NCBI GenBank assembly: GCA_964568655.1
Contig: CAZMRG010000110.1
Span: forward strand, 1 to 10,574
DNA: 10,574 nt
Direction: 5' to 3'
Origin: CAWFKW01 sp964568655
Lineage (GTDB): Bacteria; Bacteroidota; Ignavibacteria; Tepidaquicellales; OLB5
Part shown: positions 1 to 5,616 of the stretch, piece after piece
Numbering within the stretch: the first letter of the stretch is position 1
Layout: each line of letters starts with the position of its first letter
The notes under the pieces: generated by a model
What the model was told of the DNA's origin: nothing
Database searches by the model: none
Seen by the model: the letters and a program-made list of their open reading frames with translations, nothing else
Position numbers and translations under genes: made by a program

Positions 1-2
1 AA

Positions 3-329
3 ACCGAAGGAAATGTATTGTTCTATGTGCCTGCGTTCTGGATGACGATTGAATCCGTTAAGAATCTTGGCGGAACTTTTACAACAAAAAATCCCGTTGC
101 ATCACCGCAGAAATACAACGTAAAAATGACAGGCTTTAGCTTTGATAAGGAAGATGCAAAGAGAATAGCAGAATTTATTTTCTTATCAATTGAAGCCGAG
201 AAAACAGATACCATGCGTAATATTGATTATGACATGGACGTCAAATCTATCCGCGTTTTAGGCATCCCTTTCTACAAACAGGCTAACGGAAAATTAAAAG
301 ATGCGGTGTTGGGAATAGAAGTGGTTTAA
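3..329 (+). CDS. Hypothetical protein, 3' end only (N-terminus outside window)
   Basis: The frame is open from the window edge to a TAA at 327-329, so 108 C-terminal residues are visible. A TTG at 18 could serve as a start, but the frame continues upstream and reads TEGNV before it, so I treat the gene as truncated by the window. The visible part begins with a hydrophobic FYVPAFWM stretch. It continues as a mixed alpha/beta, charged sequence and ends in ...DAVLGIEVV. There is no signal peptide, membrane span or catalytic motif that I recognise, and I do not assign a family. A small UUCG-loop hairpin follows 20 bp after the stop. The next gene on this strand is 564 bp away, so this is probably the last gene of its transcript. 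Confidence 0.7.
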   Translation, partial: TEGNVLFYVPAFWMTIESVKNLGGTFTTKNPVASPQKYNVKMTGFSFDKEDAKRIAEFIFLSIEAEKTDTMRNIDYDMDVKSIRVLGIPFYKQANGKLKDAVLGIEVV

Positions 330-349
330 TTATTAGACAAGATTTCGAA

Positions 350-365
350 TAGGGCTTCGGCTCTA
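350..365 (+). terminator. Small UUCG-tetraloop hairpin after the left-edge gene
   Basis: A 6-bp stem (TAGGGC against GCTCTA, one G-U pair) closes a TTCG loop with the stabilising C-G closing pair. It begins 20 bp after the stop codon of the left-edge gene. No T-run follows, so it may protect or end the transcript but is not a classical intrinsic terminator. Confidence 0.35.
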
Positions 366-386
366 ACAATTATAAAGTACATTTAC

Positions 387-480
387 TAGATTCCCGATCA
401 GGTCGGGAATGACAAGCGAGGGACGCAAATATGCGTCCCTCTTTATGGCCAGCTGTCATTCCCGCGAAAGCGGGAATCTA
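387..480. repeat. 94-bp composite inverted repeat built of two facing ATTCCC palindromes
   Basis: The outer ends are perfect 10-bp inverted repeats (TAGATTCCCG at 387-396, CGGGAATCTA at 471-480). Inside them CGGGAATGACA (404-414) pairs with TGTCATTCCCG (454-464), 11 bp perfect. Each half is itself a hairpin: 390-410 has 8-bp arms and a TCAGG loop; 458-477 is ATTCCCGCGAAAGCGGGAAT with a GAAA loop. Between them sits a separate 10-bp perfect hairpin (418-441). The 458-477 unit fits the pattern ATTCCC-N8-GGGAAT, the form of the neisserial dRS3 repeat. Similar palindromes are scattered in many unrelated genomes, so the likeness need not mean shared origin. The symmetry makes the whole look like a small MITE-like unit or a terminator module. 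Confidence 0.75.
418..444 (+). terminator. Perfect 10-bp hairpin with short T-run
   Basis: GAGGGACGCA (418-427) and TGCGTCCCTC (432-441) pair perfectly around an AATA loop, and TTT follows at 442-444. On the + strand it could end transcripts of the left-edge gene, though it lies about 90 bp after that stop. The T-run is short, so efficiency is uncertain. It is also the centre of the composite repeat at 387-480. Confidence 0.5.
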
Positions 481-554
481 ACATGAAATTTGCATCCTTT
501 TTTCCAAAAGTAGGATAATGAGAAATCCTGCCATAGATTCACTCAAAATGTTTT

Positions 555-584
555 CACGGAGAGACCGCAAAGAACACGGAGAGA
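555..584. repeat. CACGGAGAGA direct repeat, 20-bp period
   Basis: CACGGAGAGA occurs at 555-564 and 575-584, separated by CCGCAAAGAA. The purine-rich pattern resembles the dispersed 'cacagagacacagag'-style repeats common between genes in many environmental bacteria. That comparison is from memory. No coding role is seen. Confidence 0.5.
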
Positions 585-602
585 TAATACTTTATTTGTT
601 GA

Positions 603-623
603 GATTCGAACTATCTTCGAATC
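603..623. repeat. 8-bp perfect inverted repeat GATTCGAA
   Basis: GATTCGAA (603-610) and TTCGAATC (616-623) are perfect inverted copies around a CTATC loop. No T-run follows on either strand. It could be a hairpin or a binding site for a dimeric regulator, but it lies about 270 bp before the racemase gene, so a direct role there is doubtful. Confidence 0.5.
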
Positions 624-626
624 GAA

Positions 627-691
627 ATCCCGATCTATAGGGATCATTCCCGCCCCGCATCAAATGCAGGGTAAACTCCGGCGGGAATCTA
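627..691. repeat. Two further ATTCCC-type palindromes, one with an enlarged loop
   Basis: ATCCC (627-631) and GGGAT (640-644) flank 8 bp, giving a degenerate copy. Directly after it, ATTCCCGCC (646-654) pairs with GGCGGGAAT (680-688) around a 25-nt loop that itself holds GCAT-CAA-ATGC (657-667). The right flank CTA (689-691) matches the flank of the copy at 458-477, which supports common descent. Confidence 0.6.
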
Positions 692-709
692 AAAGATGAT
701 GTTTTAGAT
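687..709. repeat. 8-bp inverted repeat ATCTAAAA / TTTTAGAT
   Basis: ATCTAAAA (687-694) and TTTTAGAT (702-709) are perfect inverted copies around GATGATG. The left arm overlaps the end of the preceding palindrome by two bases. AT-rich, no adjacent gene start, function unknown. Confidence 0.45.
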
Positions 710-862
710 CGACCTTTAAGTATGAAAGTTAATATTCTGATAGAACGTCAAAAAAATTGATTTTTCAAAGGTATACAAATATGCTTCCCTGTTTATTTTG
801 CGGATAATTATATTTGCCAATAATTTTCCATCATTAAATGCCGGCTGAACACAAAACATACA

Positions 863-879
863 ATCAAATGCAGGATAAA
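863..879. repeat. 17-bp direct repeat copy just before the racemase start
   Basis: The 17 bp at 863-879 (ATCAAATGCAGGATAAA) match 659-675 (ATCAAATGCAGGGTAAA) at 16 positions. The second copy ends 14 bp before the racemase start codon, in what should be the 5' leader. A third, weaker relative, ATTAAATGCCGG, lies at 833-844. It may be a repeat remnant or an operator. Confidence 0.4.
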
Positions 880-893
880 ATTTAATATTATAG

Positions 894-1583
894 ATGAAAA
901 CACTTGGATTGATAGGCGGAACAACGTGGCTCTCAACCGTTGAATATTATTCTTTACTGAATAAGATGGTTAACGAAAAGCTTGGAGCATCTAATTCAGC
1001 CAGGCTGATTTTATACTCATTGAATTTTGAAGATGTTAAACCGCCCACAGATATAAAGCTATTCAATAGCCGAATAACATATTTTATTGACGCAGCAACA
1101 AAATTGCAAAACGCGGGAGCTGATTGTATAGTCATGTGCGCAAATACACCGCATATGTTCGCCGATGAAATGGCGCTTAAACTGAAAATTCCGATAATTC
1201 ATATTGCCGAAGCTACTGCGAGTGAAATAAAATCAGCCGGATTAACAAAAGTAGGTTTGCTTGGAACAAGAGTAACGATGGAGAACGATTTTTATAAAAA
1301 AAAGCTTGCTGATAGCGGTATTTCAACTCTTATCCCGAATGAAGCGGAAAGAAATTTTATTAATAGTTCAATATTTAATGAGCTGGGTAAAAATATTCTA
1401 ACAAAAGAATTAAAAGAAAAGTATTTAACTATTATTAACAGGTTAAGATCCGAAGGCGCAGAAGGAATTGTTTTAGGCTGTACAGAAATTCCGCTTCTCA
1501 TCAAGCAACCTGATTCCGATTTACCGCTTTTCGATACAACGCTTATACATGCAAAAGCTGCCGTTGATTTTGCGCTAAGTTAG
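894..1583 (+). CDS. Aspartate/glutamate racemase family protein
   Basis: Cytoplasmic, cofactor-independent amino-acid racemase of the Asp/Glu racemase superfamily (YgeA-like branch), predicted to interconvert L- and D-forms of aspartate, glutamate or a related amino acid by a two-cysteine acid/base mechanism. The 229-residue length is normal. The glycine-rich start GLIGGTTWLSTVEYY (residues 5-19) is typical. The two catalytic cysteines are Cys82 in MCANTPH and Cys196 in VLGCTEIPLL, one per pseudo-symmetric half. The end DTTLIHAKAAVDFAL is also characteristic. The ATG start is supported by the family N-terminus; I see no good Shine-Dalgarno. It stands alone on the + strand, convergent with the M14-like gene. 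The exact substrate cannot be read from sequence: aspartate or a broader specificity is more likely than MurI-type glutamate supply for cell wall, since MurI proteins are longer and differ in motif context. Confidence 0.88.
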   Translation: MKTLGLIGGTTWLSTVEYYSLLNKMVNEKLGASNSARLILYSLNFEDVKPPTDIKLFNSRITYFIDAATKLQNAGADCIVMCANTPHMFADEMALKLKIPIIHIAEATASEIKSAGLTKVGLLGTRVTMENDFYKKKLADSGISTLIPNEAERNFINSSIFNELGKNILTKELKEKYLTIINRLRSEGAEGIVLGCTEIPLLIKQPDSDLPLFDTTLIHAKAAVDFALS

Positions 1584-1591
1584 TTGATTCA

Positions 1592-1648
1592 CCTCACCCC
1601 GTCCTATCGGACACCCCTCTCCTCTAAGGAGGGGGGAAGGGGGTGAGG
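1592..1648. terminator. Cloverleaf-like repeat between convergent genes, probable two-way terminator
   Basis: The outer stem CCTCACCCC (1592-1600) pairs with GGGGTGAGG (1640-1648). Inside are two smaller hairpins: GTCC-TATC-GGAC (1601-1612), and CTCCT-CTA-AGGAG (1619-1631) with C/G-rich flanks that can extend it. It starts 8 bp after the racemase stop and ends 14 bp before the stop of the opposing gene. The sequence resembles the dispersed 'CCTCACCCC...GGGGTGAGG' repeat seen in many genomes (from memory). On the + strand CTCTTTT follows at 1655-1661. Position and structure suit a shared terminator. Confidence 0.55.
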
Positions 1649-1662
1649 ATCCCACTCTTTTA

Positions 1663-2475
1663 TTAATTGAATTTTATATCCGGGTATTCGAATTTTAATC
1701 CAAGTTCTTTCATAAACTGTAAGCAGGCAATGATTTGCAGTTTCACACGGTCTTCTATGTTGAATCCGCGCCATGTTTCAATTGTATATGAGTCGATATG
1801 CAGTTTTGTTACAAAATTATCCAGCGAACTATAATCATGATATTCGTAATAGTGCGGATGGAACTTGAATTCATCTACAGAAATCTTCGCGTCCATATCG
1901 TCAACGCAGTTAGTCATGAATTTAGGAAATGGCTGCAGGAATGTTATCACAATTTGCCCGTAAGCTTTTTCAGCGTCAGTAGCCGCGTCGCCGTTATATT
2001 TAGTGCGCGCCTCATGCAGATTTATTATCAGGTCTGGTTTAACTGAATCCACCAGCCACATAAACTCATACGCTAAACGGAATTCATACACATCAGATTG
2101 AAGATTACCGGGGAAAGCATGGTTAAAATCTATATTAATTTCCCGAACGTTCTGTTGACAAGCCTGAATGTTTACACGCGGGATAATTATCAACGTTCCT
2201 GCGAGCACATTTATGTAATGCAATATTGAATCACAGCACATAAACGCCGCAACTTCATCGCCATGTATGCCGCCATCAAGAATCATAATAGGCCCCGGTT
2301 TCTTTCCCACAAGCGAGTAGTATGGAGTCTCATAAACATCATTCTCGCCAAGCACGTCCTGCTTCAGAAAATGATATGACTTCTCATCAGAAGAAACGGA
2401 ATCGCTTTCCATGTGAGCCTCGCCCGACACAGCCAGCATGAAAAATAAGAACAGTATGATTATTGTTTGCTTCAT
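1663..2475 (-). CDS. Secreted zinc-dependent M14 / AstE-AspA-like hydrolase
   Basis: Predicted exported zinc hydrolase of the carboxypeptidase A / succinylglutamate desuccinylase-aspartoacylase fold, cleaving an amide or peptide bond. With the ATG at 2475 the protein has 270 residues and starts MKQTIIILFLFFMLAVSGEA, a clean signal peptide; a TTG three codons upstream is possible but less likely. Numbered from that ATG, the zinc site is His71 and Glu74 in GGIHGDE plus His154 in NLHEAR, and Glu233 in TIETWRG is the likely catalytic glutamate. The region NIDFNHAFPG corresponds to the usual N-R-x-FPG substrate motif but has His in place of Arg, so substrate recognition may differ. A Bacteroidota-type promoter lies directly upstream, giving an almost leaderless transcript. 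Substrate unknown; the neighbouring gamma-glutamyltransferase and Asp/Glu racemase hint at acidic amino-acid or peptide scavenging. Confidence 0.78.
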   Translation of the reverse strand: MKQTIIILFLFFMLAVSGEAHMESDSVSSDEKSYHFLKQDVLGENDVYETPYYSLVGKKPGPIMILDGGIHGDEVAAFMCCDSILHYINVLAGTLIIIPRVNIQACQQNVREINIDFNHAFPGNLQSDVYEFRLAYEFMWLVDSVKPDLIINLHEARTKYNGDAATDAEKAYGQIVITFLQPFPKFMTNCVDDMDAKISVDEFKFHPHYYEYHDYSSLDNFVTKLHIDSYTIETWRGFNIEDRVKLQIIACLQFMKELGLKFEYPDIKFN

Positions 2476-2481
2476 TAACTG

Positions 2482-2514
2482 CAAATATACGACAAAAAAA
2501 TTACTAATTACAAA
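2482..2514 (-). promoter_or_regulatory. Bacteroidota-type promoter for the M14-like gene
   Basis: Read on the - strand, TTTG (2511-2514) is followed after 21 bp by TATATTTG (2482-2489). This matches the Bacteroidota primary sigma consensus TTTG-N17-23-TAnnTTTG exactly. The start codon at 2475 begins 6 bp after the -7 box, so the transcript would have little or no 5' leader. The area is AT-rich, which raises the chance of a random match. Confidence 0.45.
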
Positions 2515-2614
2515 TTACTGATTACTAAAATATTTTAAAACTGAAACGTCTAAATTATTAATATAATTTTATAAGTTTAATGTAGTGGTTATTTCTGCGC
2601 TGCGAGGATTAGAC

Positions 2615-2640
2615 ATTTACTATTTACTATTTACTATTTA
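2615..2640. repeat. ATTTACT tandem repeat
   Basis: Three perfect 7-bp units (2615-2635) are followed by a partial fourth (ATTTA, 2636-2640). A looser set of ATTACTAATTAC-like units lies at 2500-2526. Short tandem repeats of this kind can change copy number by slippage. They sit between GGT and the M14-like gene and, apart from the promoter match, no regulatory role is visible. Confidence 0.6.
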
Positions 2641-2662
2641 ATGTTTAATATTTGTTCATTAT

Positions 2663-2706
2663 GCCTTCGTCTCCCTGCCTGCAGCAGGCAGGCGCTCAGG
2701 CTGACA
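2663..2706. repeat. Dispersed CTTCG...CTCAGGCTGACA repeat interrupted by a 19-bp palindrome
   Basis: The outer parts, GCCTTCGTCTC (2663-2673) and CGCTCAGGCTGACA (2693-2706), join to form CTTCGTCTCCGCTCAGG, close to the widespread 'CTTCGACTCCGCTCAGG.TGACA' intergenic repeat (known from memory). Exactly between them lies CCTGCCTGCAGCAGGCAGG (2674-2692), a 9-bp perfect palindrome around one A. The structure begins 12 bp beyond the GGT stop, so in the GGT mRNA it makes a strong 3' hairpin. No T-run follows it. Confidence 0.6.
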
Positions 2707-2717
2707 AGTGTATTTAT

Positions 2718-4478
2718 TTAATATCCAATAGCCAGACCATAGCCGCGCCGATCTGAGTGTCCATAAAAATTGTGATTATCCCAATCAATTAAAATTCCCT
2801 CAACTCTGCCAAATTCGGATACCACCTTAATTTCATGGCCCTTTTCTTTCAGCTTAGCCTGTACTTCATCATCAAGCGCGCCTGCTTCCATCTGGATATA
2901 TTCCGGCTGCCACTGGTGGTGATACCTTGGCGCGTCTATCGCGTCATTCAGCGCCATTTTGAAATCGATTACATTAAGTATAGCTTCCAACACAGTTGAA
3001 ATTATCTTCCCGCCGCCCGGCGAGCCAACAACCATAAACGGCTTGCCTTCTCTTAAAATCAATGTCGGCGTCATTGAGCTAAGCATTCTTTTGTTGGGCT
3101 GAATTGAATTCGCTTCGCTTCCAAGTAATCCAAACATATTTGGCGCTCCAAGCTTTGAAGCAAAATCGTCCATTTCATCGTTTAAAAGAAATCCCGCGCC
3201 GTCTACAACAACAAATGAGCCGTAAGTATTATTCAGCGTGGTTGTAACGCTCACCATGTTACCGTCTTTATCAACCACCGAGTACTGCGTAGTCTCTTTG
3301 CTTTCTTTATCTTCTGAAACAATTCCGGGTTTTATATCGCTCCCGGCGGTCGCCTTGTCAGTAATTTCCTTAACTCTCTGCACTGCATATTTTTTACTTA
3401 TCAAAGTTTCAACCGGAACCTTATAAAAATCAGGGTCGCCGAGATATTCGCTTCTATCGGCAAACACTCTTTTCATTGATTCAACAACCTTATGAATGTA
3501 ATCAGAATATTCTTTTATTCCGTAATAAACTGACTGTCTGTCGGGAATCGGAAAATTTTCTATCATGTTAAGCAGGCAAATTAATGCAACTCCCCCGCTG
3601 CTTGGCGGCGCCATGGAATAAACATCGTATCCTTTGTAATTAGTTGTTAGCGCGGGACGCTCTACAGGCTGATAATTGGCAAGATCCTCCTGTGTTATCA
3701 AACCGCCGTGTTCTTTTACTTCCTTTTCAATTAATCCCGCTGTTATTCCGCCGTAAAAACCTTCCCTGCCGTGGATCTTGATAAGCTTTAAAGTATTAGC
3801 AAGGTCATTTTGATAAAATACTTCGCCATCAGAAAACTTTAGTCCGTTCTTGGTGAAAATTTTGCTTGTTGAATTATACTTTCGGAAAGTCTCGTAATTT
3901 GAGTTTAACGATTCCGCCAGTTTCGGCTCAATTTCAAATCCATAATCAGCAAGATTTATTGCCGGGTCCAAAACGGAATCGCGCGGTAATGTTCCATATT
4001 TTTCTAATGCATACAGCAATCCGGCAACCGAGCCAGGCACTCCGCATGAAAGATATCCTTCCTGGCTTTTTTCAGGAATAAAGCTTCCTTTGTCATCCAA
4101 AAACATATCTCTTGTGGAAGCTGATGGGGCTTTCTCCCTGTAATCTATGGTTGTAACTTTTCCGTCTTTGGTTCTGATAACCATGAATCCTCCGCCGCCA
4201 ATATTGCCCGCCTGCGGATAAGTTACAGCCAATGTGAATCCCATGGCTACCGCTGCATCAATCGCGTTGCCGCCTTTTTTCAGAACATCAATCCCAACCT
4301 GCGAAGCATATTTGCTGGCGCATGAAACCATGCCGTTCTTACCTGTTACATCTGATGAATAATTGAAAGATTTTTTCTGTAGAGCGCTTTTAACCGGATT
4401 GTTAAAATATGAGGCATAGTAAAGGAATACTAATATCAGCGGGATTGAAAGTAAAAACCCAAGATTCTTTCTTATCAT
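2718..4478 (-). CDS. ggt: Gamma-glutamyltransferase (glutathione hydrolase)
   Basis: N-terminal nucleophile hydrolase that removes or transfers the gamma-glutamyl group of glutathione and other gamma-glutamyl compounds outside the cytoplasm. It is made as a proenzyme that cuts itself into large and small subunits. All key features are present in 586 residues: Arg114 in DYREKAP (binds the glutamyl carboxylate); the cleavage site and nucleophile Thr396 in KETTQYSVVD; Thr414 and Asn416 in TTTLNNTYG; NDEMDDF (433-439); MLSSMTPT (465-472); and the GSPGGG oxyanion region (485-490). The segment between NDEMDDF and MLSSMTPT is as long as in the E. coli enzyme, so the lid loop appears to be kept. Residues 7-24 form one hydrophobic segment, so the protein is exported, perhaps remaining as a membrane anchor. 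The ATG is preceded by GGA (spacing 7) and by a repeat-derived hairpin. Confidence 0.95.
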   Translation of the reverse strand: MIRKNLGFLLSIPLILVFLYYASYFNNPVKSALQKKSFNYSSDVTGKNGMVSCASKYASQVGIDVLKKGGNAIDAAVAMGFTLAVTYPQAGNIGGGGFMVIRTKDGKVTTIDYREKAPSASTRDMFLDDKGSFIPEKSQEGYLSCGVPGSVAGLLYALEKYGTLPRDSVLDPAINLADYGFEIEPKLAESLNSNYETFRKYNSTSKIFTKNGLKFSDGEVFYQNDLANTLKLIKIHGREGFYGGITAGLIEKEVKEHGGLITQEDLANYQPVERPALTTNYKGYDVYSMAPPSSGGVALICLLNMIENFPIPDRQSVYYGIKEYSDYIHKVVESMKRVFADRSEYLGDPDFYKVPVETLISKKYAVQRVKEITDKATAGSDIKPGIVSEDKESKETTQYSVVDKDGNMVSVTTTLNNTYGSFVVVDGAGFLLNDEMDDFASKLGAPNMFGLLGSEANSIQPNKRMLSSMTPTLILREGKPFMVVGSPGGGKIISTVLEAILNVIDFKMALNDAIDAPRYHHQWQPEYIQMEAGALDDEVQAKLKEKGHEIKVVSEFGRVEGILIDWDNHNFYGHSDRRGYGLAIGY

Positions 4479-4488
4479 GATTCAGTCC

Positions 4489-4508
4489 ATCCCCACGCAA
4501 GTGGGGAT
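4489..4508 (-). repeat. ATTCCC-type hairpin in the ggt leader
   Basis: ATCCCCAC (4489-4496) and GTGGGGAT (4501-4508) pair perfectly around GCAA. In the ggt mRNA the hairpin ends 10 nt before the start codon, so its GGGGAU arm lies in the ribosome-binding zone. It has the same 6-8-6 layout as the ATTCCC-N8-GGGAAT units on the left of the window but a changed stem sequence. Confidence 0.6.
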
Positions 4509-4634
4509 CTGTGTTTTGGATTTTTCAGAAATTACTTTAAGGAAACTATTAGAAAAGCAGAAATTTAAAAAAAGGAAAAAATGACGCTTTTGATTTTTTG
4601 CTTCATTTTTAACCTTTCGAAAATTCAAATTTGG

Positions 4635-4662
4635 AAAAATTGGATTCCCGCTTTCGCGGGAA
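4635..4662 (-). terminator. Intrinsic terminator after mlaD, made from an ATTCCC repeat
   Basis: On the - strand, TTCCCGC-GAAA-GCGGGAA (4662 down to 4645) forms a 7-bp G/C-rich stem with a GNRA loop, extendable by one unmatched end pair. It is followed by TCCAATTTTT. It begins 21 bp after the mlaD stop. The hairpin is a reverse copy of the repeat at 458-477. It is the natural end of the tgt-yajC-ribBA-greA-mlaD transcript. Confidence 0.6.
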
Positions 4663-4683
4663 CTTTGCTCATTAGTTAATTAT

Positions 4684-5595
4684 TTAAAATATCTTTAACC
4701 GGATTCCGTCTTTCTTTATTTGTTTAACTAACTTATCAATGCTTATTATAGTCTTATTCAAATTGTCGTAAATATCGTCCTGTGTCATTAACTTGCCGAC
4801 GGTTGAGTTTGTATCTTTTGTGCTTAATACAACTGAATTCAGATTATCAGTAAGCGAGTCGAGCTTAAACGTGAGCGTCTGGATATCCTGTACCGTCTCT
4901 TTCAGCTCGGGCCTTGTTTCATCAACAGTCGAGCCGACATTATCCACCACATGGTTAAGGCTAATCGTCAGGGCATTGATACTCTTTCTTGTATCGGTTA
5001 TCATTATGTCAAGGTTCTTTGAAGCAACATTAAAATTGCTTGCTGTCCCGCGGATATTGGCTTTTAAGCCGTCATCGCCCACAATACTGTTTATATTATC
5101 AATTGCGGTATTGAGTTTTTCGGTTGTCTTGCCAAGATCGCCTGTGATAACTTTTACCTGCGTTCCAATATCGTTCATAGTTCCGATAAGCGATACCACA
5201 TCCGAACTTTTTTCGCCTACCAGAGGTTTTGTTAAGTCTGCGGGAGTGTGGTCAAGGCCGGGCTTGATATAAATTTGCTTTCCGCTCATCAGCTCAATCA
5301 TAGTAACTGAAACAACGTAATCTTTCTTTAGAATTATCTCCTTTGCGAGATTAAAATCGACTCTGACCGAATCCCCGTCGAGAGAAATTTTTGTGATCTT
5401 GCCTTTTGGAACGCCGTTAACACTAACCGGGTCGCCTTCTTTAAGGCCGTTCACGTCCATAAAGTAAACAGTCAGATCTCTTGTCTCTAAACCGATCTTA
5501 ATATCTTTCAGAAACACTAAACCATACAGCAATATCAATACCGATACTATTACCGTTATACCAACTTTTAGATTTCGTTTTGAATTAACTGTCAT
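4684..5595 (-). CDS. MlaD-like MCE-domain lipid transport protein
   Basis: Periplasmic substrate-binding component of an Mla-type ABC system that moves phospholipids between the inner and outer membranes. Residues 9-29 (NLKVGITVIVSVLILLYGLVF) form a single N-terminal membrane anchor. Residues 40-113 are one MCE domain, with the typical VNGLKEGDPVSVNGVPKGKI and VSVTMIELMSGKQIYIKPG segments. From about 130 to the end the sequence is helical with heptad-like I/L/V spacing (coiled-coil needle region), as in MCE proteins that oligomerise and span part of the periplasm. The 303-residue length fits the single-MCE class. No mlaE or mlaF gene is in the window; in this group they are often elsewhere. 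It is the last gene of the operon, 20 bp after greA, with no clear Shine-Dalgarno. Confidence 0.88.
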   Translation of the reverse strand: MTVNSKRNLKVGITVIVSVLILLYGLVFLKDIKIGLETRDLTVYFMDVNGLKEGDPVSVNGVPKGKITKISLDGDSVRVDFNLAKEIILKKDYVVSVTMIELMSGKQIYIKPGLDHTPADLTKPLVGEKSSDVVSLIGTMNDIGTQVKVITGDLGKTTEKLNTAIDNINSIVGDDGLKANIRGTASNFNVASKNLDIMITDTRKSINALTISLNHVVDNVGSTVDETRPELKETVQDIQTLTFKLDSLTDNLNSVVLSTKDTNSTVGKLMTQDDIYDNLNKTIISIDKLVKQIKKDGIRLKIF

Positions 5596-5616
5596 AAATG
5601 TCAGCAGAAAATAGTT

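Larger units (their letters stand above)
330..893. other. Gene-free, repeat-rich intergenic region
   Basis: I see no credible coding frame on either strand in these 564 bp. The stretch holds at least six small repeat structures, listed separately: a UUCG hairpin, a 94-bp composite inverted repeat with a central hairpin, a CACGGAGAGA direct repeat, a GATTCGAA inverted repeat, two more ATTCCC-type palindromes and an ATCTAAAA inverted repeat. The last 180 bp before the racemase gene are AT-rich and presumably hold its promoter. A TATATTTG at 809-816 fits a Bacteroidota -7 box but has no partner -33 box at a proper distance. Confidence 0.7.

Noticed and set aside
387..691. Possible CRISPR array from recurring ATTCCCG units
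   Set aside because: The units are palindromes in mixed orientation with irregular spacing and varying sequence; no regular spacers and no cas genes.
809..816. TATATTTG as a -7 box for the racemase gene
   Set aside because: It fits TAnnTTTG, but there is no TTTG or TTG at 17-23 bp upstream and the region is AT-rich.
2476..2484. TTG start three codons upstream for the M14-like protein
   Set aside because: The ATG at 2475 gives a typical MKQT signal peptide, and the TTG overlaps the predicted -7 promoter box.
4565..4606. 13-codon open frame (MKQKIKSVIFSFF) with AAAGG before it, upstream of ggt on -
   Set aside because: It could be a leader peptide, but the area is very A/T rich, the peptide has no telling residues, and no attenuator pairs with it.
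4793..5272. 159-codon open frame on + opposite mlaD
   Set aside because: It lies wholly antisense to a clear MCE-domain gene, is Ser/Val/Leu rich as expected for a mirror frame, and has no recognisable motif.
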